A stretch of DNA of 64,000 nt from Dimargaris cristalligena (Eukaryota > Kickxellomycota > Dimargaritomycetes > Dimargaritales > Dimargaritaceae), in contig JANBQC010000077.1 of the NCBI GenBank assembly GCA_027576995.1, positions 1-64,000 on the forward strand. The letters are read 5' to 3'. The notes beneath the pieces were generated by a model that did not search any database, was not told where the DNA came from, and saw only the letters and a program-made list of their open reading frames with translations. The position numbers were made by a program, and so were the translations under genes. Each line of letters opens with the position of its first letter. Positions within the stretch are counted from its first letter, which is position 1. Positions 49,076 through 59,618 of this stretch are shown piece after piece.

Positions 49076-51021
49076 ATGGCTGACCAGGGGCTGACCCAGG
49101 ACGATTTCCGAAAATTTCTTGCTACGCCACGACCAGGGGCATCCGCCGCGTCCAACGACGGGACTGCTCGACTTAAGCGGTCCTTTTTGCCTCCTAAATC
49201 AGGGTAGGTGAATCTTTCCCATTCCGGTCTATTTACCATGCCCCATCGTGGGCCTTCCGTCCCGCCATAGTTTGTCGTAGGACCGCTTTCAAGCTATCCT
49301 ATCTGCACAATATTAACGTTACTCACTAATGTTTATATCGGTATATATGGTTTTTGATTTTGATCCTTAATTACAATGGTATCCCTCATTAGACGAACGG
49401 GCCCGGGTCCCACAGACGAGGTAGCACCCGAAAATAAGAAACCCAAAAGGTTAGTAGTTCCCCCCTTATATCCAATAACCCGGATGAATCATCATCCAAC
49501 GATACCATATCATTTGTAATATATAGGACTGTTCTCCCTAAACTGTATATAAAGTGTCAGGTTAGAGTTGGGCTGGCCTTGAAATCAGGAGTCCCTATTT
49601 AGTAATCCAAACTTGAGTAAATTAGCTAACCTGAAATATATATACCCCAATTCTGCGATACCCTTGCACGCCACAGTAATCAGCACTGGAAAAAACCGGG
49701 GAATGAACAAGACGATGCACCCAAGTATCGTGATCGAGCGGCCGAACGACGTCAGCGGGAAAAAGCGGAGCGCCAGTACGAAATCGACCGATTCGACGAA
49801 GATCCCGCCGACCTAGGCGGTGGTGGGGGTCCCTCGGCCGCTACGACGAGCGGACCCTTTGCGTTTAACCAAACCCCCGATGAACGGGAAATTACCTACG
49901 AACAATCCAAGTTTCTCGGGGGTGATGTCGAACACACCCATTTGGTGAAAGGGTTGGATTTCCTGTTACTCGAAAAAGAAAAACGGCGGCTCCAACTGGC
50001 GCGGGGCAACGGCGACGCTGGGGAAACGGATACCGCCGCCACTCTTATGGATGCAGACGCGGCTCTAGAATCACTCCTCCAACACCCCGCCCGGCCCGAC
50101 TCGGAGGCCAATACTGCTACTACTACTACCTCCACTGGATCGGTAGGTAAGGCCAAACTCACGCCAGCTGCTCTGCAAGAAGCGGCCCGTTTACGGCGCC
50201 GCCAACTCGTCGAACAATTAAATATACCCCGACTCTGTCAGGATCCCCGGGCCCAGACCATTTATCAGGCGGCCGTGGTCGAACCCTTGACCTATCCCGA
50301 CCGGGAACTGCCCCGTCGAAACCCCCATTTCCAACCCGGGCGGATGCTCTTCGCTTTCGAATTGGCGGATGCGAACGGTCGGTATGCCGATCCCTTCGCC
50401 ATTCCGCCCACCGTGATGCGGAGCAAAGCCGAATTGGCCCGGTTGGTGGGCACTGGCACTGGCCCAGGGACGGGGACAGGGACAGGGGCCAGCACGAGTA
50501 CAGGTGCGGGAATGGATATGGGAGGCGGTGATTCCACGGAACCGGGGCAGAACGATGATGATTCCCATACGCGGTTACTTATGGGTAAGATCATCGATAT
50601 TTTAGCGCAGAGGCGTCGGGAAGAGGAACAGCAGCAGGGGCAGGGGCGGAGTCTAACATCCCGGTCGAACCAACCTCAACAACCGCATCATCATTCGGGG
50701 AAACGGGTCGGTAAAATAGTTAGGTTCGCGGATGACTCGCCTCCACCAAGTGAAACGACCCTTCCCCTCCAACAGGACGCCGGCGGATCGCTCCCACCAC
50801 CACCATCATCATCATCATCATCATCGTCATCGTCACTATCGCCCATTAACGGGGGCGGTCATGCTGCCGCCGTTTCTTCGAGCCCAACTGGCTCCAGCCT
50901 TACCACTAAGGCCGAAGACCCTAAACCAGTAGTTACCCCGGCCGCTGGAGATGGTGAGGACGATGATGACGATGATTTCGACATATTTGCCGGAGTTGGT
51001 CATGATTACCAAGTTGGATGA
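49076..51021 (+). CDS. RED/IK-type spliceosomal B-complex protein
   Basis: Homologue of RED (IK), the SMU1 partner that joins the spliceosome as a B-complex protein before activation. Three exons: 49076-49203 (donor GTAGGT), 49393-49449 (donor GTTAGT) and 49677-51021, phases 2/2, giving 509 aa. Signatures are LTQDDFRKFLATPR near the start, KYRDRAAERRQREKAERQYE, then ITYEQSKFLGGDVEHTHLVK followed by GLDFLLLEKEK, matching RED's SKFLGGDMEHTHLVKGLDFALL. Later come FQPGRMLFAFEL, IPPTVMRSKAELARL and a C-terminal acidic run before DIFAGVGHDYQV (RED: NIFEDIGDYVP). The middle contains Gly-Thr, Gln and Ser-rich low-complexity tracts. The third exon's 5' end was chosen by phase; an extra tiny exon between 49450 and 49676 cannot be excluded. 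Absent from budding yeast. Confidence 0.9.
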
Positions 51022-51628
51022 TAGAAGGCCTTTTATAAAATCGTATGGCCCACACCAAAAGACAGGAGGGGGAGGAGACTATAGATGGATACTTGTATAT
51101 TTCTTTTTAAACGGCCATTTAGTAATAGAGCATCGATGTGAGTTTTTTTTATTGCCAATCGCTTGTGTTAAGAGAATACTATGATTTATCAAATGTGTTA
51201 TTTGCGATGTAAAGATGGAATACATAAAAGGTAATTTAGAAAGATAAAAAAACAAGAATACAAAATTGACCTTGGTTGAAGTAGAATATAAGCGGAAATC
51301 GCTAATAGCAGTCATAAAAATAAAACAAAACATGATAATATTAATCGCAAACAAAAATATATATATGCAAGGACAAGGGCAAGGGCAAAAAAAATCTATA
51401 TACTAGCGTTAGGATTATTAGGCAATATTTACGGGTATAGAAATATAGTATAAATGTGCTCAACACGGGAAGGTTAATGATTCCGCTGATATGTGTTGTG
51501 CGTCCTCCAACGAAATAGAGTGGAGGTTGGCGAATCACATTCGGTTTTTCCTCGCCTTCACCAACTCTTCTGTCCTTCTCTTTATAAGACCCGACAACCT
51601 GGGGAAACAACGGCACTTTGGCGCCCAC
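51022..51628. other. Convergent 3' spacer between RED and TGL1
   Basis: AT-rich, with AATAAA-like runs on both strands. No gene is seen. The two flanking stop codons are about 600 bases apart. Confidence 0.55.
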
Positions 51629-53957
51629 TCAGTTGGTGGAATAGGTGCCGTTCATTTCGGCGTACGACGTGGCCACCGCAGCGTGGTTGTTGCCGGCTTT
51701 GCCGGCTGTGGTGTCATCGTCAAGACTGATGCGACGGGAAGAACCAGTACCCTCGCTTTCCCCAGATAGGGTGATTTCCGAGTCAGACAGCGACATGGCC
51801 ACGGTATCATCGGCGGGTTGGGGGAAATTAGGGTCGTTGGAGCGGAGAACAGCAATCAAGTCGTCCAATACTTCCCGGCGTAGATCATCGGCCCATAGAA
51901 AATCTATGTAATGGGAATAGTAAGCGACATCAATAACATTGAAGAGGGGGGAATGTAATAATAATTCACAAGAATAATAAAAATACTTAAGTGGTTAGAG
52001 ATATGATTGGTCAATGGATAGCGATCATTACACATGGGAGAAGTTCAGCCAAGCTGTATAACGAAAAATCCATTAAATTCGGCCAATATTACTAGTTAAA
52101 AATACATTCCCCATGTATTTTCCCATCCACGTATAATGCAAACCCTTATATAGCTGGGCCGAATTTCACCCACATGGATTTTCAGAGCAGATAGTCTCCT
52201 CTATTCTAATCTTTTGAAACGAAGTAGGGTAAAATGGCACAGACATGTTTCCATCAATGCAATCGAAAAATATATATGAGGAGGGGGGGGCGCAAAACTC
52301 AATAAAAAAAAGCGGCAAATAAATGATCAATCAACTTACCAAGATGTTCGTAATGGGGGACCTCCTTAACATAGACCGGTTTCCGCAGCTCTTTGGTAAT
52401 CAGCTGCTCGGCACTCGACAAACTATCCCGACCACCGTGGAACAGCGCAATGGGGATCCGAATCTGACGGGTTAAGTAGCGGTGACAAAAGTGGCCCGAC
52501 CGGAACACGGGGTTAGGGGTCACGGGAATTTCATCGTAGTATTGGAGGCGACCGGTGCGGATAATCTGCATCCAATGCACGATACTTTTGACGCTCGAAA
52601 ACGAGTACAGGTGGTGGTAACACACGGCTTTCGTGGTGGGACTCATATTCAGCGTTTTCCAGCCGAACAAGAAATCCAGGCACACGTCGAGGACGGAAAC
52701 AAACAGGTCCGTGGGGAGCAGCTCCTGCCACGTCAGGGCAATGGACAGGGCTTCCCGGCGGCCCAAAAGTAGGTAGAGGACCTGCGGGGACGTTTTGATC
52801 ATCGCATTGACCACGTCGCTATCAAAACCCCGCGGGGTGGTGGCGGGCGCTAAGGCTACGAAAAGGGATACCTTGTCGTTCAGTTCGGCGTTGGAGGACA
52901 GGGCGCAGAACATTTGGGCGGTGCCCTGGGAGAACCCAATGTAAGCCAGCTTGGATACGCCGGTGGTGGCTAGGATATAGTCGATCGTGTTGGGGACATC
53001 GAACATGGCCAAATCATCAATAGCAAAGTCCCAGAACTCGGTCTGCCAGGTCCGTTTGGTTAGATGGCGGTAGGAATACTTGTTACCACGGGAATTGCCT
53101 AGCCATACATCATAGCTATAGTTATAGGAGGAGACAGTATCAGAAGGGATATATAGTCAAAACACACATCAGTAATCGCGTAATGGGATTTTAGACAATC
53201 GATTTCGGGGTCCGGATTCGGATTCAGTAGAAGTCATGTAATTAAACTACAGTACGAGATGGATCCGTTTGTAACAAATAGGATGCGCTTGAATACTTAC
53301 CCAGCGTCGACTAGCATAAGGGCCATGACGTTCTCCTTTTCGGGGATACTGACGAACACCTCGGATGACATCATGAAGCCATGCCAGAGTAGAACCACGG
53401 GGCGGGGAGGTCGTTGGCCATCCTTACCGTTGCCGTAACCATCCGACTCCGATTCAACCGGCGATCGGCTAAGTAAACGGTGGATACCTAATACATAACC
53501 GTCCCGGGTCACCACGGTGTGTTCCTCCATCGGGTAGCCCCAGTACTCCATAAGGTCACAGAAACTGTCCTTGTTGTGGATCGAGTTTTTCGGGCATTTG
53601 ATTTGGGGGCTATACGTGAAGTCGCGTGCATGTGTGTGTGTGTGTGTGTACAAAGTGAAATGGTAAGTAAAGCGAAGATATAGAGAGAGAATGGGTTTTA
53701 GTTGATCGGTCTTGGCCATACTACTGTTGGCTTATTATACCGGCCAGTCAGGATCAGATCAGTGGGGCATAATGATATTAACATATCGGGTGGACTTACC
53801 TATTGGTTAGCTTGGCTAACGTACGGGTAATGAGTTTGACGGGGATAAAGAACAGAAACAGACGCAGGATTCGCTCGATAAAGAAGAAAATGGCAGCGAA
53901 AACAAGCGACTGGTACTCCATAAAGGAGAGCCGGCCGAGAATGGGAATGCGGAACAT
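51629..53957 (-). CDS. TGL1: TGL1/YEH-type steryl ester hydrolase (lipase)
   Basis: Acid-lipase-type alpha/beta hydrolase that mobilises steryl esters (and possibly triacylglycerol) from lipid droplets or membranes. Four exons: 53957-53800, 53609-53301, 53115-52340 and 51903-51629, all with GTAAGT donors, closing to 505 aa (yeast Tgl1: 548). An N-terminal hydrophobic anchor at about residues 16-45 begins MFRIPILGRLSFMEYQ. Lipase signatures are EEHTVVTRDGYVLGIHR, VVLLWHGFMMSSEVF, DVWLGNSRGNKYS, FWDFAIDDLAMFDVPNTI, and the nucleophile elbow GFSQG with Ser at about 218. Then APATTPRGF, SVKSIVHWMQIIRTG, the Asp in GGRDSL (about 386) and the catalytic His in YEHLDFLW (about 413), which is split by the last intron. 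The tail is acidic/Ser-rich. The last intron (51904-52339) contains a 138-bp MITE. Confidence 0.94.
52035..52172 (-). mobile_element. 138-bp MITE, copy C, inside a TGL1 intron
   Basis: Starts TGGGAGAAGTTCAGCCAAGC and ends GGGCCGAATTTCACCCA, exactly 138 bp. It is flanked by CA on both sides (52033-52034 and 52173-52174) rather than TA. Internal TGTATAACGAAAAATCC and ACCCTTATATAGC match the other copies. It lies within the last TGL1 intron, in the same orientation as copy A. Confidence 0.85.
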
Positions 53958-55468
53958 GTTGACCGCTGGTTGGGTATGAGAGAGGTGTGCACTAATTCAG
54001 AATAACTAATTGGGAATGGCAGAGAGAGATAGAGAGCCAACCAGGCGGTAGTCGTATGATCTATTTAATAGTAGGTATGTAATAATCAAACTATATAAGT
54101 AATAGCTTTCTGTATAATGAATGGGCAACCCGTAATTAGAGTCTATGAATCCGAACGGCTAGGACTAGAGATAGTAGGCAAGAGATGATATATATATGGG
54201 TGTGTATAAATAATATATAAAATTACATATTCAAATGATGATGATTAGTAGTTGGTCCAGACCAATGGGCAACATTTCCAACAGTCTCGCGCATGCGGGT
54301 TCAGCCGCGTTTCATTTGGCGTGGAGAATATCCCTTCCCCATCCACTCAACCTCTGTATTATCAATCTAACGAGGGGCAACGAATAGGGAACGGGTCCGG
54401 GAATTGGCGGGGAGCCCTTGCCTATGATGAACAGCATTACATTAAAGGGGGGGAATAGGCGCCATTAGGCAGGTAGGTTGTACATGTGTGTATAAAAGGG
54501 GGGTTTGTGTACCCCTCTGTTCATCCACCAATGGTACATCGTCTAGCGCTCATACGACTTGGGCGGGCTGGGTCCACTTGACCACTTATATGGCCGGGAG
54601 AGAGAAAGTGGGGAAACCTTCTCTCTTCCATTCTCTCCAGCCTTGTTACAAAAAGCGGCGATCAGCACCGCGTCTTGTCAGCAGAATAATAGGAGCCGTT
54701 AAGAGAGAGTAGTCAGTCATGCGAGAAAAATGGGCCTGCTCCATATTAGCTTTTACACCCTCTAACCCAGTCAGTGGTGTAACTCCAAACCCCGCCCCTT
54801 CTCCGTAACTTGTCGAAATAAACGACCGGCCGAACATTGGCAGGTGATAAAGACTAGGGTAGAGGGGGGGACTGAATGGGTGAGAAGGTATTTGTGTAAA
54901 TTGCCTACCTATACACCACGCCATAATGATTTCTCTGTCCATGGGGGCACTACTACGCCAAATACGAAGTAAACCATTGCCCTTTCAAGACTGAGGGAAT
55001 AACGGGACGCGGACATTGGCGTTCGAACATTCCGTCTCTCTCTCACTCCTCCCCCACTCTATATTGTAAGTAGTACAGGCTAAAACCGAAGCTTAGAAAA
55101 TAAACCTACCTGACGAAACGAAGCCTCCGGAAAATAGCGCAGGTCGGTGTTGGGAATGAGTGCACAGTACGATGGACTCGCTAAGTATAAACCACGATGG
55201 GCGGAATGCACAGCAAGCGCGGGTATGATGAAGGTGTCGAAAAGGGGTGCACAAGTTGTCCCAGATAGCGGCTGGAGTACAATATAAGTAGTAGTCTTTC
55301 GAGAGAATTAGACGAGACTTGGAGCAACAAACCAAATTAACTTAGAAACGAGGGGGTTAGTTGGGAGGGGGTGAGGAGGAGGGATAACACTATAGGCGCA
55401 TACTGAAAGTGGCTGGAGAAAGGCTGAACAGCACGAGTGGATGGGGTGGTTTTGGTATGTATATTCTA

Positions 55469-55470
<2 letters not shown>

Positions 55471-55500
<30 letters not shown>
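55471..55500 (+). repeat. (CT)n microsatellite
   Basis: About 15 uninterrupted CT units in non-coding sequence. Confidence 0.9.
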
Positions 55501-55509
<9 letters not shown>

Positions 55510-56329
55510 TTGGGCCTATTAGCTCTCCCTAGAACTGGAGGGGGTTTGGCTGGCTCTATTATATTAAATATCACCACTGTATACTACATTAACATTAATA
55601 TCATTATCCCCCTTTCTACTCGACCAAAGGCCTGACAGCCTAGATAGTGATTGGCCAGCTCTCGCATCGAGCAGAGAGGATCTCAGGGTCTCTGGCCCAT
55701 AGAATGCCTGTTGCCACGTGAAAGTCCAATTAAGATCCTTCTAATTAATGAAATGGTGATGATTTCAAGACAGTTAAACCGAAACGACCCAGGCATCTAC
55801 GACCGAGATATAGTCCCAACTTGCGGACTTTCCCACATACTTATATCCTGGCCCCTCTCTCCAAGCATGAAAATACTGCCCTACTGTATCACCGACGACG
55901 ACCTGGTGGGATCAAGTACTCTGACCCGCCGCTCTACAGAGAACTGAATCCATAGATGCAGAGTACCCCCAACATTAAAACCGGCCCACTCTGCACTTTC
56001 CCGCCTTGTTGGACTCTATTCAAAAGAGCATTCGAGCCAAGGCGGGTAGAATAACTATTATTTACCACTTCTGCTTGGACTTACATTATATATGTGTCCC
56101 ATGATCAGTGGACTCTAACCCTGGACTGGACATAGTCAGATATGCAACTAGCATGTGGTCAAGGCCAACCACATTGGGCGCTTAGACCAGGTGTCCTGAA
56201 GGACATTTAATAGCGGTTTTCTTAGGATTTCACCTCGTGTTGTGCGAAATACATCAGGCAGCATGTCCTCTACCCATGAATATAAACCGATACGAATAAC
56301 CCCCCCCCCTCCTGCCCCAACTCCTCCAT

Positions 56330-56355
56330 TTATATATATATATATATATATATAT
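56330..56355 (+). repeat. (TA)n microsatellite
   Basis: About 13 TA units following a C+T-rich stretch. Similar tracts occur in the Rid intron, the RED promoter and a PPG1 intron. Confidence 0.9.
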
Positions 56356-56859
56356 TTGGTATTTATCCACGCTGCCCTCCCTTTCATAAAACACTGGTTG
56401 TAAACTACAAAACCGCAGTGGTAAATTATTACAGCCTAGCCTTCCAATGACAAGCGAGGCCCCATTAATCGACTAGGTTCTAGCTAGCGGCCCCCATTAA
56501 TAATTAGATCATTAAGCTATTATCGAAGAACGGTTGCTCACAAGGTCTATAGTATTCCAGTGGGTTGTAAGGTCGCGGAGGCACCACCATTCTGGATAAT
56601 TCTAAAATACGTAATGTAGTAGATCTACCAAATCTAATAAGCCCACCTCTACATTCGGGTGTGCAAACTAGGCAATCCGACCGACTGAACGGTAACCATG
56701 ACGTAGTGGGTGAACTACCACCATGCGTTGTATCCTATAGCCTACCTTCCGATGTTGTTTGCGAACCTCTGGTATTTAATTCGCATTGCAGGGCTGAGGA
56801 TAACGACATTATGGTGGGTGTCCAAAAGTAAAGGACTAGTCAGCAGTTCATGTTTAATA

Positions 56860-56997
56860 TGGGTGAAGTTCAACTTGGCTGTATAAGGGTTTAACTGATA
56901 TGTGTATGGGAAAATCCGCGGGATGTTTATTTTCAACCAGTAGTATTTGCCTCATCAAATGAATTTTTCGTTATACAGCCTTGTTGAACTACTCCCA
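56860..56997 (+). mobile_element. 138-bp MITE, copy D
   Basis: Starts TGGGTGAAGTTCAACTTGGC and ends GTTGAACTACTCCCA, exactly 138 bp. It is flanked by TA (56858-56859 and 56998-56999). The two termini match at about 23 of 27 positions when inverted, making this the clearest copy. Confidence 0.88.
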
Positions 56998-59618
56998 TAT
57001 CATCCCACTCGCTCCACCTCAGCTGGCCAAAATACCGAATGGCATGTATGGGTGGTTATTGTTCTGGTATTAATCCCGTATCCATCATTCTTTACGGCTA
57101 AGGGTTCCCGTTGGCGTCCTGGTGATATTGCCGGGGTATCAGTAGGTTCTATACTACCAGTGTACTGGCCCGAGGTCATTTGGAATATTTAATGGGCCTA
57201 GTTAACTATACCGACATTGTATGATCAGCAGAATTGGCGGAGAAATTTCGGCTGATTTGTTAGTGATGCTTTGATCAATTACTATACTTGAGAGAAAGGG
57301 GCGGGGGGTCCCTCCCGACAAGTCGGGCCGCCTAATAAAGAACGGGAGTTCCAATTAAAGGTACACTGGTGCTGTATTACGTATTCTCTGTGCAATCCAC
57401 AGTTTTTCTTGCGATTTTTAGAATAAGCATAAAGCAGAATACGGCAGTTACCATTGAAACACCCGACGTTGGGTCTGCTGGCTCATTTCGATCGAACTTC
57501 TCGGGAGGCTTGATTGTTTAACTACAGGTCCGCTGCGAATCAATCGCCCGGGCTAGTAGTCCGTGGTTCTAGCAAGCCCTATTTTTGTTGTTGTTATTTT
57601 TATTTATTTTTTTGAAATAGCACCACCCTCTGGCACTTTACCAGCGGATTGCCAGAATTGGCTTGCGAAGAAGATTCCGAGCCATGCATTTTGGTGTGAC
57701 GCGATATGCTGGTTCTCACCAGTCACAGTAGTTGAATGCCAGCTGACTCTGACGGATAAAACTATTTCCTGATTCGCCTGGCTGGAGCTCCAGTAACCAT
57801 TGGAATATACGTTCAGTGGCACCCTCCTTTTTAAATCCCACATAGCGTCATTAACTAAAAGACGCACCATTGTAGTATTATTAGTTATTGTAGGAGGGGG
57901 GGGTGGTTTGTGGGCACACGTGTGCACTGAAATTGATATCAGCCGACCGACCCAATGGACGAAAAAGAACCGACCATCGTAAATACGACTAGTCGCAAAC
58001 TAAGGCTCGTTTTGGATATTGCTTTACGGTGTTTTGTCTTCCGTTGCGTCACGGGGCCCGCTCGCTGGGTCTGAGTGGTGTGACTCCCACCAGTGGGTTA
58101 TCCATTAAGAGCCCGATGATCGGAGAAATAAGGGTGGGTCCAGCAGACTGGTTCCCATTGGATTATTCCTGCTGGGTTGATTTACTCGCGTCCACCCTCC
58201 CTCCATACATACACATCCCTCACCCTCACTCCCAGTAGTACCCATCGGACCTTACGGGCCCGACAATACTTCTTACAGGGGGGTGCCTTAGCAGCAGCTG
58301 ACCCGCTACACCGCGACCAAAATGGGCCTGGTAGTATCACCAACCAGGGAGGGAGGGTCCCCGTAGTAGGGAGCTGCATTAGGTCGGACAACCTCCTCCG
58401 TACGGGGAATTTCCTCGGCCTTGCTCGAGAGCAGACTGGGAGGCCACAGTAATGGGTGTTTTTTTATTTCTGTATATATATACAACTATTATTAAAATTA
58501 ATAAAAAGGCCAAAGGGTGGGGAGGGAATCTAAACCAGAGGATAGGGGATTTCTTTTTGCACCACGCGTCTGCGGGATTCCTCGGTGAATAGGCCGAATA
58601 CATGCAATATAGTCGAGGAGAAGTGGGGTCGGTAGCCGGAGGTGAATGGCCATTATGCCTGTTCTATGAAATAGCTGAATTGCGTTGCACTACAAAGTCC
58701 GGCCGGGGTAGCGCGGCTAGTGGTCAAATGTCGAGCAGGGGAAATATAGGTTTGTGGTGGATGCAGATGCCATTATTCCCCTGGTTCAATAATGGCTCTG
58801 TGCCATTGTATATAGATATATATATATTAAAATGGCTTAGTGGAAAAGAAACGGCACGTTACAGTGGCCTCTTTAGTAAACATAGGCTATTTTTCCCCTG
58901 GGAGTTAGTCGCTTGCTCCACCCTAACAGGCCAAATCGGTTAAAAAGCCCCATTACTACTATATCCCATCCACACACCCATTCTCCAAGGGCGACTGAGT
59001 TTGAACTTTCTCTACACCCTCACCCTTTGTATTTCTCTCTCTCTCTCTCTTTCTCATCCCCTTTCCCTTCTTTTCCAATACACACCCCATTCGCTTCTTT
59101 TATCCCAAGTGTCCCTCTTTTCTATTTCCTATGCTGCCCCCGGCGCCTGCAGAGAGGTCCCCCATTCATTGAACCCGAAGGACATCTTCCCTCCCCCAAT
59201 TCCCTGTACTCTGCTGCCATTGACCGATTGCCACCCTGAATACCGGGATAATCCCTCCTCCCTTTCAGTCCGCCAACACCGAGCCCCGTAACTTACTTAG
59301 CTAGTCCAACCTCCCCATACCTCTTCTGCCAAAAACCCCACTTCTCCAGCCCGGTCTATCGAGTCAGTTCCGCCTTATACGACCCTCTACTCTCTCTCTC
59401 TCTCCTTCATCGAGCTACTATTTATCTTTATTTGTTCTGTCCTACCAATAGCGCTGTTCACTTATCTGTATCTTTCCAATACCCTGTGTACCGTGGGTAT
59501 ATATCCAACTCCGTCTCTTCTATAGCGTGCATTCAACCCCGCTCGATTGACTCCGCCCAGCCGTTTTTCATTCTCTTTTTATTGATTTCTTCCGCTACCC
59601 CACCCACCACCGCCAACC

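Larger units (their letters stand above)
53958..59618. other. 5.7-kb spacer between TGL1 and PPG1
   Basis: It holds the TGL1 promoter, a (CT)n tract at 55471-55500 and a (TA)n tract at 56330-56355. A 138-bp element lies at 56860-56997, and a C+T-rich leader runs from about 58.9 kb to the phosphatase start. Several open frames of 60-110 codons (for example 57604-57927, minus) have no recognisable product. Confidence 0.5.

Noticed and set aside
57604..57927. 108-codon minus frame in the TGL1-PPG1 spacer
   Set aside because: No family recognised, no leader or splice signals; probably chance.
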